64,000 nucleotides of DNA from Paenibacillus sp. CF384. GTDB lineage: Bacteria > Bacillota > Bacilli > Paenibacillales > Paenibacillaceae. Position numbers and translations under genes: made by a program. Below are positions 8,371 through 15,922 of this stretch, piece by piece. The notes under the pieces were generated by a model. It had not been told where the DNA came from. It searched no databases and was given only the letters and a program-made list of their open reading frames with translations. The stretch spans positions 232,377-296,376 of the forward strand of contig NZ_FNNV01000007.1 of the NCBI RefSeq assembly GCF_900106745.1, read 5' to 3'. Positions within the stretch are counted from its first letter, which is position 1. Every line of letters starts with the position of its first letter.

Positions 8371-9057
8371 CTACTTATGTTTATTGTCAATTAGTCGTCC
8401 ATTCTCTAAATAAAGAATACGATCACACAGCGGCAGTACCCGTTCGTCGTGCGTAACCATAATTCCGCTCTTACCCCGTTCCTTTGCCTCTCTGGCAATC
8501 ATCCGTACGATGTCCATTCCTCTTGAGGCATCTAGACTCGCCGTCGGCTCGTCCGCCATTAGCACGGCCGGATCATTCATGAGTGCTCTTGCGATTGAGA
8601 CGCGCTGACGCTCACCACCTGATAATCTGTGAGGATAAGCACTTCTACGGTGGTCTAAACCCAGCTTATGAAGCAGCTTCTTGATGCGTTCATTCGCCTT
8701 CACTTTGTTCATGTTCCCTAACTTTGCGACCAGCATCAACTGTTCTTCCACCTTCAAGTATGGAATCAAGTTGGCACTTTGAAAAATAAATCCAATCTTG
8801 TTCAGCCGTATCTCGGACAGCGCCTGCTTCTGTTTACCGGCTATTGCCTCTCCATCCAGCAATACTCCACCGCTCGTAGGCTCAAGGAGTGCGCCGGCAA
8901 TCGATAGAAACGTGCTCTTGCCGGATCCCGAAGGCCCCATAACTGCAACAAGTTCCCCTTCCGAAACTTGCAAATTCAAGTGATCGAGTACCGTTCGCTG
9001 CATACCGCCATCCTCGAAGGTATGCGTAATATTGTCCAGAATAAGTCTGTGTCTCAT
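8371..9057 (-). CDS. hrtA: Heme exporter ABC ATPase HrtA
   Basis: ABC ATPase of 228 residues in the LolD/MacB-like class. It has Walker A (GPSGSGKST), signature LSGGERQR, Walker B (VLMADEPTASLD) and the H-loop in MVTHDERV. Its start overlaps the stop of the FtsX-type permease (hrtB) by 4 nt. With hssR and hssS upstream on the same strand, the set matches the staphylococcal heme detoxification system, in which HrtAB exports excess heme. Without the sensor pair this would be only a generic ABC ATPase; the assignment depends on context and on similarity of HrtB and HssS. Confidence 0.85.
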   Translation of the reverse strand: MRHRLILDNITHTFEDGGMQRTVLDHLNLQVSEGELVAVMGPSGSGKSTFLSIAGALLEPTSGGVLLDGEAIAGKQKQALSEIRLNKIGFIFQSANLIPYLKVEEQLMLVAKLGNMNKVKANERIKKLLHKLGLDHRRSAYPHRLSGGERQRVSIARALMNDPAVLMADEPTASLDASRGMDIVRMIAREAKERGKSGIMVTHDERVLPLCDRILYLENGRLIDNKHK

Positions 9058-10181
9058 GCTGCACTCCTCCCTATCGCATCCACGGCGTCAATTCTGGTTA
9101 CTTTCCAAACGGAAAGCAGTGATCCGGCAAGCGACATCACAATAAACGCACCGCTAGTAAACGCCAATGTGGAGGGTTGAAGCAGAAACGGCATTCCGCC
9201 AGGCAAGAGAGCTTTCATTACTTGGATAAGCAGTATGCTGATAATTAAACTCCCTGTCGATAACAGCAACACTTGAAGGGACACGCTTCGCACAAGGTAA
9301 ACAGTTGGTGTTCCAATCGCCTTCAAAACACCAAATTGACTGCTCTTCTGAATAGTGATGACATAGAAGAACACGGCTAAGACAAAGGAAGAAATGAGAA
9401 ACAAGAAGATAATCATCATCCAAAGCGAGCCCTGCTCCTCCTTGTAACCTGGAATGGCGGAAACGGCTTGTGGTTTGGTAACGATCTCTGAGTCCGGTAA
9501 GGCTGCAGCAAGCTGCTTTGCTTGGTGCTTATTCGCCTTTACGGCTATCGCATTATAGCTCTTGCCGTCTCCGGATTCTCCTGTCTCGGTTCGCGCTGCT
9601 GTCTCTAGCTGAAGCTGCTGCCAGTCGTGCTCATTCAGAAATACCGCCGGCGAATGGCTGTAAGATTCATGGCTGACAAACCCGCTAACCGTCCATTTCA
9701 AACCTGAAGCCTGATCTACTAGAAAAGTACCGAGGCCAATCCCTGAATCCTTCAGTTTGCGATCTACAAGTACACGTCCAGTCGCACCCGATGTGATAGG
9801 CTCGCCTTCGGTCACCTTGGGCATCAGCCAGCCCGCCGGATTCATGCCAAGAAGCGTCACGTCTAGCTTCCCGGTTGTTCCCTCCGCCGTCATGGTAGTC
9901 ATCTTGACGCCAAGCGGCTGCACGTTCTCTTGTCCTGTAATTATGCCCGCTTGTATCCGTACTTGTTCGCCTAGACGTGACCGGGTGAAGCGATGATTCG
10001 AATCTTTCTCCATAATAAAATGCGTAGCGTCCATATTTTGAATCGATGCCGCGTTATCATAGGCGAGCCCACTCGCAAGCCCGGTAACGAATAGAACCAG
10101 GAAAGTGACAAGCAGCATAATAATCGCGATCAGCGAATAGCGGACTTTAGCGAACCTCATTTCTCGAATGGCCAGATACAT
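9054..10181 (-). CDS. hrtB: Heme exporter FtsX-type permease HrtB
   Basis: Permease of 375 residues with an N-terminal membrane helix (about 17-38), a large extracellular MacB-like domain, and three C-terminal helices of the FtsX fold (about 250-370). The start MYLAIREMRFAKVRYSLIA and the following LFVTGLASGLAYDN closely recall S. aureus HrtB from memory. GAGGAGG lies 8 nt before the ATG. It is co-translated with hrtA. A 66-nt gap separates it from hssS and contains a candidate HssR direct repeat, so it may have its own heme-induced promoter as well as read-through. Confidence 0.85.
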   Translation of the reverse strand: MYLAIREMRFAKVRYSLIAIIMLLVTFLVLFVTGLASGLAYDNAASIQNMDATHFIMEKDSNHRFTRSRLGEQVRIQAGIITGQENVQPLGVKMTTMTAEGTTGKLDVTLLGMNPAGWLMPKVTEGEPITSGATGRVLVDRKLKDSGIGLGTFLVDQASGLKWTVSGFVSHESYSHSPAVFLNEHDWQQLQLETAARTETGESGDGKSYNAIAVKANKHQAKQLAAALPDSEIVTKPQAVSAIPGYKEEQGSLWMMIIFLFLISSFVLAVFFYVITIQKSSQFGVLKAIGTPTVYLVRSVSLQVLLLSTGSLIISILLIQVMKALLPGGMPFLLQPSTLAFTSGAFIVMSLAGSLLSVWKVTRIDAVDAIGRSAA

Positions 10182-10221
10182 GTTGCTTCCCTCCTCTTGG
10201 ATGTCTCCAGTTTAGGAAGCG

Positions 10222-10241
10222 AATATAAATGGCGCATAAAT
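10222..10241 (-). promoter_or_regulatory. Candidate HssR-type direct repeat upstream of hrtB
   Basis: On the minus strand, ATTTATGCG and ATTTATATT are separated by CC, giving a 9-2-9 direct repeat identical at the first six positions. HssR in S. aureus binds a 9-2-9 direct repeat before hrtAB. The half-site sequence differs from the staphylococcal one, so this is a proposal from geometry and position. Confidence 0.4.
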
Positions 10242-10247
10242 AACAAA

Positions 10248-11627
10248 TTACAATTTGGGAATCGTCACCGTAAAGCTGGTGCCTGCCCCTTGCACGCTGC
10301 TCACTTCGATCGTTCCCTCGTGCAGCTGCACAATTCTCTTCACAATGGCCAGCCCCAAGCCTGTTCGACCCGAAGTACGTTCCCGAGCGCGATCGACACG
10401 GTAGAACCGATCGAATAGAAAGGGTAAATGCTCGGAAGCAATTCCTTCTCCATTATCCGAAATAACCACCTGGATACGCGACTGCATTTCCTCCGCACGC
10501 ACTTCGATGCTTCGGCCCAATGGAATATGGTTTACCGCATTGCTCAGCAAGTTTGTCCATACTTGCATCAGAAGCACTTCATCGCCATAAACCGAAATGG
10601 ATTCCGGGACGGATAGCTTTAGTAATAATTCCTTCCCCTCCAGCTGCCATTGCAACATTTCCACGCCTTGACGGATATGGCCGCGTAAGGAGAAGTGCTT
10701 CTTGTTCAGCGCCTCTTCTCCTTGTTCTAGCGTAGAGAGCAGCAACAGCTGTTTGCTCAGCATGGAGAGGTGGCGGCTTTCAGCCTCAACAATTGAAGCG
10801 TATTGTTGGCGTTCTTCTTCCGGCAAATCCCCTTGCGCTAATACCTTAGCAAATCCTTGAATGGAGGTAAGCGGCGATTGGATTTCATGCGATACATTGG
10901 ATACGAATTGCTGGCGTGCCAGATCCACCCTCTCCAGTTCCCGGCTCATCGTCATAAAATGCTCAGCTAGCTGACCAATTTCATCACGTCTTCCCGTCGT
11001 TAGACGAAGATTGTAGTTTCCTTGTGCAAGACGTTTGGTCGCTTCGGTTAACCTCGTAATTGGATTGACAATATAGCGAGTGCTCGCCAAGAAGAATACT
11101 ATGCTGATGATGATGGTTAGCAATCCGACTAATGCAAAGAAGGTACGAAGCTCTCCGAACTGCAGCAGTACATCCGGTCGCATGAACAGAGCGTAAGTCT
11201 TTCCCGATGCTTGGATGGGCACGCCTACCGTATTGCTTAAGCGGTTATCGAAGAAGCCCGTGATGAACGGCTTATTGGGAAACTGCGCCACGCCGTGGTA
11301 GATGCCACCTCCAAGAACGATCCTGATGTCTTGCTTGTCTAGATTCTGCTCCCGAAAGGTTCTCCCATAGAAACGAGACTCTTCTTGCCCATCCGTCACA
11401 TAGATCTCGTACCCTAAAGCGGCCGCATTACCAAGATATCGCTCCATACCCTCCGGATCAGATTCAATAAAGTTTTTCATATGCTCGGCAATGGATACAA
11501 GCTTCTCATCGTTAAACGGTTTGAGCTTTATATGGTAATAAATATTAGAAGCGATGAATCCCAACACACTGCTGGCTAAGATAACAGCTAATATGATCAT
11601 AAACACGCGAGAGTACAGACTTTTCAT
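10248..11627 (-). CDS. hssS: Heme-responsive sensor histidine kinase HssS
   Basis: Membrane kinase of 459 residues. There are helices at about 9-29 and 163-181 and a sensing domain of about 130 residues containing YYHIKLKPFND, ITGFFDN and FMRPD, all recalled from S. aureus HssS. A HAMP segment follows, then phospho-acceptor His247 (NVSHEIQSPLT), an N-box and GTGL-type glycine motifs (GRTGLGLAIVKR). The H-box reads EIQSP where EL(K/R)TP is usual. The start overlaps the stop of hssR by 4 nt. It should phosphorylate HssR when heme accumulates and thereby raise HrtAB. Confidence 0.85.
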   Translation of the reverse strand: MKSLYSRVFMIILAVILASSVLGFIASNIYYHIKLKPFNDEKLVSIAEHMKNFIESDPEGMERYLGNAAALGYEIYVTDGQEESRFYGRTFREQNLDKQDIRIVLGGGIYHGVAQFPNKPFITGFFDNRLSNTVGVPIQASGKTYALFMRPDVLLQFGELRTFFALVGLLTIIISIVFFLASTRYIVNPITRLTEATKRLAQGNYNLRLTTGRRDEIGQLAEHFMTMSRELERVDLARQQFVSNVSHEIQSPLTSIQGFAKVLAQGDLPEEERQQYASIVEAESRHLSMLSKQLLLLSTLEQGEEALNKKHFSLRGHIRQGVEMLQWQLEGKELLLKLSVPESISVYGDEVLLMQVWTNLLSNAVNHIPLGRSIEVRAEEMQSRIQVVISDNGEGIASEHLPFLFDRFYRVDRARERTSGRTGLGLAIVKRIVQLHEGTIEVSSVQGAGTSFTVTIPKL

Positions 11628-12301
11628 TTGGCCCTCACCGCAATTTTGTAGCCGATGCCTCGAACCGTCTGAATAACAAAATCATCCGCGTAATCGGCAA
11701 AACGCTGGCGTAGTCTGTTGATATGTACATTAACCGTGTTGTCGTCTCCTTCATAACCCTGACCCCATACGAGACGGATCAACTCGTCACGGGAAAATAG
11801 ACGCCCTGGGTACTGGGCCAGCTGAGCCAGCAGCTCAAATTCTTTCATCGGCAGTAAAATAATAGATTGACCGTCGTTCACTTCAACGTTTTTGCGATCT
11901 ATGGTAATACGATGCATTCGAATGATGTCATTCGCCGCCCGGTTATAGCGGCGGAACAGCGCCTTAACCCGGAAGAGCAGCTCTTCCGGCTCGAATGGCT
12001 TGGTCACGTAGTCATCCGTTCCTTTTAGATAGCCTTGTTCTTTATCTGATAGCTGGTCCTTGGCAGTGAGCAAAATAATCGGGATGTCGTAATGCTGCCG
12101 GATATGCTCACACAACTCAAACCCGTCCATATGCGGCATCATCACATCTATGATCGCGATATCTATCGTTGAACGTTCCATAACCTTTACCGCCTCGGCC
12201 CCGTCGCGAGCTTCATGCACGCTATATCCTTCACGGGTCATGACGTAACGCACCAGCGCTCTAATATTTGGATCATCGTCTGCCAGTAGCAGGTGGTTCA
12301 A
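11624..12301 (-). CDS. hssR: Heme-responsive response regulator HssR (TTG start)
   Basis: OmpR/PhoB-type regulator of 225 residues. The receiver has D8-D10 and phospho-acceptor D52 (IIDVMMPHMDGF) and the TKPF lysine. The winged-helix domain ends with VNVHINRLRQRF and TVRGIGYKI. The receiver segment [20 protein letters not shown] closely recalls S. aureus HssR. A TTG at 12301 is preceded by GGGGAGG with an 8-nt spacer and puts the receiver at the expected position. The frame is open to an ATG at 12355, but that would add 18 unneeded residues. Confidence 0.85.
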   Translation of the reverse strand: MNHLLLADDDPNIRALVRYVMTREGYSVHEARDGAEAVKVMERSTIDIAIIDVMMPHMDGFELCEHIRQHYDIPIILLTAKDQLSDKEQGYLKGTDDYVTKPFEPEELLFRVKALFRRYNRAANDIIRMHRITIDRKNVEVNDGQSIILLPMKEFELLAQLAQYPGRLFSRDELIRLVWGQGYEGDDNTVNVHINRLRQRFADYADDFVIQTVRGIGYKIAVRAK

Positions 12302-12360
12302 CGTAATAACCTCCCCTTTCAAAAAAATTGGCGTCAAAGTGTAAACGTGTATCATCTAGG

Positions 12361-12378
12361 TCAAATAATATCATTTGA
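12361..12378. promoter_or_regulatory. Imperfect 18-bp palindrome at the hssRS promoter
   Basis: Arms TCAAAT and ATTTGA flank an ATAT core, with 16 of 18 positions symmetrical. On the minus strand its right arm supplies the start of a TTGACC -35-like hexamer, so a bound protein could affect hssRS transcription. Regulatory meaning is inferred from position only. Confidence 0.3.
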
Positions 12379-12390
12379 ATTGGATTCATA

Positions 12391-13221
12391 CTACTCTCCC
12401 CTTACGTTAGAGTCATCAGTAAGTGATTTCACCACTAATCTATCTAGAGCAACAGCAACACCATCGTTATCATTTGATTCGGTTACGTGGGCTGCACAAT
12501 TTTTCAGTTCAATTATCGCGTTCTCCATTGCTACAGGAAATCCGCACATTTGAAATAGTCCTAAATCGTTAAAGTCATCGCCGAATACCATCACATTTTC
12601 TGACTTCACCCCGATCTCATCAAGCACCCATTGTACGGCTTTTTCTTTTGAAGCTGATTTCTGCATGATTTGAACCAATACTCCTCCATCCGTTGCGATT
12701 ACGTTCACATAATCACCGAATTGCTCGATAACATCCATCCATGTGCTGTAACCATGAACCAATATTTTGGTTGGGGATAATGAACTAAGAAAATCCTTAT
12801 CCGCAACCAGGGGTTTAGGGTCATTGGAACGGATACCGAAATGACTAAGTTGCGAGTCAGGAATTGGTGTACGCGTATAGCATGAGTCATTAACCTCGTA
12901 ATTAATTATCGAATGTGGTGCATGTAACTCGATGAATTCGTTGATCTGTTGGCTAATCTCCATAGGGATACTAATGTGCCCCTGAGTTTGCTTTGACTTG
13001 CATATTGTTAGAGCACCATTGTAATAAACCAAATAGTCTGCAAAAGGAAAATTGTTCACAAATTGATTAGCTGCTCTAGGCGGTCGCGCGGTGGCAACAA
13101 TAATATGAATCCCAGAATCATAACACTTTTTAACCGTCTCATAATTTCGATTTGATATGGATTTGTCACTGCCTAGCAATGTTCCGTCTAAGTCTAATAC
13201 AATTGCCTTTATGTTCGACAT
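12391..13221 (-). CDS. Cof-type HAD-IIB sugar-phosphatase
   Basis: HAD hydrolase of 276 residues. Motif I is DLDGTLLGSD (catalytic Asp10 and Asp12), motif II is VATARPP, the motif III Lys is in KEKAVQWV, and motif IV is FGDDFNDLGLF. A C2B-type cap lies between motifs II and III. Such enzymes dephosphorylate small sugar phosphates or cofactors; the substrate cannot be told. GGAG lies about 8 nt before the ATG. It stands alone, with a structured non-coding gap upstream. Confidence 0.88.
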   Translation of the reverse strand: MSNIKAIVLDLDGTLLGSDKSISNRNYETVKKCYDSGIHIIVATARPPRAANQFVNNFPFADYLVYYNGALTICKSKQTQGHISIPMEISQQINEFIELHAPHSIINYEVNDSCYTRTPIPDSQLSHFGIRSNDPKPLVADKDFLSSLSPTKILVHGYSTWMDVIEQFGDYVNVIATDGGVLVQIMQKSASKEKAVQWVLDEIGVKSENVMVFGDDFNDLGLFQMCGFPVAMENAIIELKNCAAHVTESNDNDGVAVALDRLVVKSLTDDSNVRGE

Positions 13222-13531
13222 CTGTATCTCTCCTCACAATTAATTCTTCCAACTATAACCTAATTTTAGAAGAGATGACAGACTCAGTATTATCAGTCAA
13301 CACGACGGTGTTTAAAAAATGAGACCAGGTGTAGTGCACTCCATTAAGTATCTTCATTTAATAATCACAAGCCCGTAAGGCTTTAGGGGTTTAATTTTTT
13401 GCCCTACTTATGGGCTCACCGCGCTGTCTGTAACGGCAAGTTCTAGGGCCTTCCTTTTGCGGATGGCCTCTTCGCTAACTTAATATTAAGTGTGCCACAA
13501 GCAATCGCCTGAATATGTCAAATGAAACAAA
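13222..13531. other. Non-coding gap with stacked palindromes
   Basis: No gene is visible. At 13370-13379 and 13407-13416, AGCCCGTAAG and CTTATGGGCT form a 10-bp stem with one wobble pair, enclosing a second stem TAGGG/CCCTA. At 13445-13469 a broken stem joins AGGGCC to GGCCT. At 13479-13490 there is a perfect 12-bp palindrome CTTAATATTAAG. The gap lies 150 nt or more upstream of the HAD gene and may be part of a leader or a decayed element. I recognise no known riboswitch. Confidence 0.4.
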
Positions 13532-13558
13532 AAAAAAAACCACATCCGTGGTTTTTTT
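13532..13558. terminator. Bidirectional terminator
   Basis: ACCAC-ATCC-GTGGT flanked by a long A-run and T-run lies 54 nt past the stop of the gene at 13613. Confidence 0.85.
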
Positions 13559-13612
13559 GTTTGTTCTCAATACAAGACCTTCCTTTCTGAACGCTAACGG
13601 TGGGAAAGGCAA

Positions 13613-14185
13613 TTACCGCTGACGATCCGGCAACGGTACCTCCATTTCTATCGAGTACGGCTTGCCGTCCGGGCCGCCTGCGACATTATAGGTAAGCTTG
13701 AGGGCCTTCGCTTCCGGACTGACAGGCTCGAAAATATAATATTGCTTACTGCCCAACTCTGTCACCTGATCGCCCTGACCGCCGAGTATCTGATAGACGC
13801 GCCCCTGCTCATCACGCGTTGCCGACATATCGAAGTCATCCGGATGCACAAATGTGTTTGCTGTATCCTCGGTCTTGGGTCGAAGATGGAAGAATACCTG
13901 TGTCGTCACAGGTGTCACGACAACCTTGTCCACAACAAATCCGCGCTGCGCGAGTGTATCTGGCATTTTGGGCTTCTCAATCACAACCGGTTCGGCATTG
14001 ATTTCCACCGGTACGTCAAAGTGAAATGGCTGTTCAACCCCGGCCACAGTCAGTTTAACCCCAAGCGTGAACTGACTCGGTAACTCCGATTGCAGCAAAT
14101 TCATGCTCACGAGCACGGAATCCTCTCCAGCTGGCCGCCCATCATTAAGTTCTTTTGTGGTTTGATATTCTTCTGTAATCATCAT
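13613..14185 (-). CDS. Beta-rich protein resembling a DUF4179/DUF5643-type C-terminal domain
   Basis: A 190-residue acidic protein with no signal peptide or membrane helix, made of alternating strands with motifs such as VLVSMNLLQSELPSQFTL and YYIFEPVSPEAKALKLTY. The end recalls the extracellular Ig-like C-terminal domain of Paenibacillus DUF4179/DUF5643 proteins, from memory and with modest certainty. Here that part stands alone without the anti-sigma and membrane part. AAGGGG lies 10 nt before the first ATG (14185); a second ATG follows directly at 14182. It has its own terminator downstream and an AT-rich upstream gap with no other gene. Confidence 0.55.
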   Translation of the reverse strand: MMITEEYQTTKELNDGRPAGEDSVLVSMNLLQSELPSQFTLGVKLTVAGVEQPFHFDVPVEINAEPVVIEKPKMPDTLAQRGFVVDKVVVTPVTTQVFFHLRPKTEDTANTFVHPDDFDMSATRDEQGRVYQILGGQGDQVTELGSKQYYIFEPVSPEAKALKLTYNVAGGPDGKPYSIEMEVPLPDRQR

Positions 14186-14389
14186 CGTTGTTGTTCCCCT
14201 TGCTATTACTTGTTGTTAAAGAAAAGGGAACGGCGCCTGTTCACTTGTTCCTTACAGTAATCAATATATTATTTTAAAATTTGCTTTTGGGCATTTTCTT
14301 TATTTATTTTTAAAAAAACTTTTTTTTAACATCTGCCTATACTTTTCTGATATAATCTTTTACTTCCTTCTTGTACAAATAAAAAATAA

Positions 14390-14408
14390 GCTGCCGGGAA
14401 CCGGCAGC
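14390..14408 (-). terminator. Rho-independent terminator
   Basis: GCTGCCGG and CCGGCAGC form a perfect 8-bp stem around GAA, followed on the minus strand by TTATTTTTTATTTG. It ends the gene at 14422-14802. The AT-rich stretch from here to 14185 holds no gene. Confidence 0.85.
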
Positions 14409-14421
14409 CACGCAGTAAAGG

Positions 14422-14802
14422 TTAGACCATTGGAGGACTCATTGCAGAAATGAGTATAAGCTCATTCTGATTAAAGAGTTGTTCCTCGACTAGGTTTCCG
14501 AATTCGTTAAGACCAGTAACAGCCAGTATTACATCAGGTGGGCTAACATTCATTGTATTAAGCTGTACCTCGTAGGTAACATTTCCTGCAATAAAAAACT
14601 CCCTTACATCATAAGAGTTGGGGGGAACTACATACGAGAGATGGTATGCGGTATAGAAAATACTGGAGTCAACAGAAGCAAAAATCTCTGCGATTATTGT
14701 TGCTGGGTTTGTCATATCTAGATTTCTTGTGCTTATAACGATATTAGTTGAAGCTGTACCAAAGTCTCTAGTATTCGTTACTGGACCAGTAGTATAAGGC
14801 AT
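14422..14802 (-). CDS. Unknown protein, possible spore-surface or structural role
   Basis: A 126-residue, Thr/Asn/Ser-rich, mostly beta-predicted protein with few charged residues and no signal peptide or helix. It opens MPYTTGPVTNTRDFGTAST. It has a very hydrophobic last third. The composition resembles small secreted or spore-surface proteins of Bacillales, but no family is recognised. It is transcribed alone, ending at the terminator at 14390-14408. A ribosome site (AGGTGAG) lies about 6 nt before the ATG. Confidence 0.6.
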   Translation of the reverse strand: MPYTTGPVTNTRDFGTASTNIVISTRNLDMTNPATIIAEIFASVDSSIFYTAYHLSYVVPPNSYDVREFFIAGNVTYEVQLNTMNVSPPDVILAVTGLNEFGNLVEEQLFNQNELILISAMSPPMV

Positions 14803-14920
14803 GGCGTCTCACCTCACTTTCTTAGAGGACATGCTCTATTCTATGAAAATAATTTCATACTGCTTGGGCATTGATATAGGCAATAAAATATTTTACATTT
14901 TTATGGTAAAATCAATTCCT

Positions 14921-15088
14921 CTATTCTGGGAAGTTTAAATACAATTGTAGAATCTCATCAAAAGTAAGATTATACTTTGCCCCTAATTCAGATAGCCGTA
15001 GCATAAATATTCTTATTTCATTCTCATTAATTTGACTTCCTAACGTGCTAATCAGGAGTTTACACTCATCCATTAAGTCATTATTCAT
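14921..15088 (-). CDS. Small 55-residue acidic helical protein
   Basis: An ORF of 55 residues opening MNNDLMDECKLL and ending LYLNFPE, predicted as two amphipathic helices. GGTGGAAGGG lies directly before the ATG. A TATAAG-like -10 and a perfect 11-bp inverted repeat (15135-15158) lie upstream. The size recalls Spo0E-type phosphatases, but their SQELD motif is absent, so I do not assign it. It marks the left border of the AT-rich island and could belong to it. Confidence 0.55.
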   Translation of the reverse strand: MNNDLMDECKLLISTLGSQINENEIRIFMLRLSELGAKYNLTFDEILQLYLNFPE

Positions 15089-15134
15089 ACCCTTCCACCA
15101 CCCTTGTAATTTTCCTTATATAGTATGATTCGGA

Positions 15135-15158
15135 AGATAAAGTAGGACTACTTTATCT
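15135..15158. promoter_or_regulatory. Perfect 11-bp inverted repeat, candidate operator
   Basis: AGATAAAGTAG and CTACTTTATCT are separated by only GA. There is no T-run, and the loop is too tight for a terminator, so a dimeric repressor site is the better guess. It lies 46 nt upstream of the 55-residue ORF start. Confidence 0.5.
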
Positions 15159-15209
15159 GAAATTGATGTTTGAGATAAAACAGGGCATCATTGACATGGA
15201 GCCTCTGCT

Positions 15210-15290
15210 GGACATTGTTAGTCATCCCAGCCGCCATCCCCCTTGGTTCGCTACGCTTAGGGTCTGACGGCAGGACAGCCTACAATGTCC
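15210..15290 (-). other. Candidate single-strand origin (sso) hairpin
   Basis: An 81-nt imperfect hairpin. The outer stem is GGACATTGT/ACAATGTCC (9 bp). On the minus strand a middle stem GCCGTC/GATGGC and an inner stem CCCT/AGGG enclose a loop containing TAGCGA (15253-15248). TAGCG(A/T) in the loop of a large structured region is the CS-6 motif of ssoA-type lagging-strand origins of rolling-circle plasmids. It has the same strand orientation as the Rep gene 617 nt further along. I see structure and motif; sso function is inference. The rest of 15089-15654 has a 14-bp palindrome AAGCGAGCTCGCTT (15458-15471) and no gene. Confidence 0.5.
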
Positions 15291-15654
15291 GCCTCTCCAA
15301 GTAAATGAACCGCTCCGCTTGCCTTGACTTGATACCTGGAGAAAAGCTATTTTGGAATTTAAAAAAATAAATCGTCGTTTTGAAAACATGGCCCGTTAAT
15401 TTAGATATAATCTAACTGTCTATAGTACATGCTGGCATTTACTGAATTGATACACTAAAGCGAGCTCGCTTACATTATTCGCGAGATTATTTGTTATAGC
15501 TTAAATTACATTTCGGGGGCCAGGGGAATTTTTGGAACCGCTCCGGGAGTAGTTTGGGCTATTTGTGTTGCATCACATTACACATTAGTTAGCTACAATT
15601 ATTGACTTTTCAAAAAAATGGGTTATTTTATGTTCGATAAAGGAGTTGAAATTT

Positions 15655-15888
15655 ATGTTCTACACCAATGACATGGTCTTTGTATCATGCAGAGCTACTA
15701 AAAATGAGAAATTTGCTATATACACATTTGTGGATTTAGGGAACTGGGAAAGATATCAGTTCCTTGGGAATCAGCATCTCGCAAAAGATATTCCAGAAAA
15801 ATCAAAAGTCGTAGCCTCATTTTCTTTATCGAAAAAAGACAACGGGTATACTGTCTTTGTTCATTCGATTACGGAAACTAATGAATAA
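15655..15888 (+). CDS. Small beta-rich protein, possibly ssDNA-binding
   Basis: A 77-residue protein of alternating short strands (MVFVSCRA, FAIYTFVDLGN, SKVVASFSLS, GYTVFVHSI). The size and strand pattern fit an OB-fold, and YTFVDLGN plus the spacing to the last strand recall gpV, the ssDNA-binding protein of filamentous phage; that similarity is by eye and short. AGGAG is 9 nt before the ATG at 15655; a TTG at 15646 is too close. It converges on the Rep gene across a shared terminator. An ssDNA-binding protein would suit a rolling-circle replicon. Confidence 0.5.
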   Translation: MFYTNDMVFVSCRATKNEKFAIYTFVDLGNWERYQFLGNQHLAKDIPEKSKVVASFSLSKKDNGYTVFVHSITETNE

Positions 15889-15892
15889 AAAA

Positions 15893-15922
15893 CAGGAAAG
15901 CAAGAGTTATCTTGCTTTCCTG
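15893..15922. terminator. Bidirectional terminator containing the rep stop codon
   Basis: CAGGAAAGCAAG and CTTGCTTTCCTG form a perfect 12-bp stem around AGTTAT, flanked by A and T runs. The stop codon of the Rep gene lies inside the loop, so both convergent genes end within a few bases of each other. Confidence 0.9.

Noticed and set aside
8059..8394. Plus-strand frame overlapping the small basic gene at 8049-8297
   Set aside because: No ribosome site, while the minus-strand frame has GGAG at the right distance and a terminator downstream.
15320..15340. ACTTGATAC resembling the rlmH end ACTTGTGATAC, as a possible left attachment repeat of the island
   Set aside because: The match needs a 2-nt gap and covers only nine bases; chance similarity is likely.
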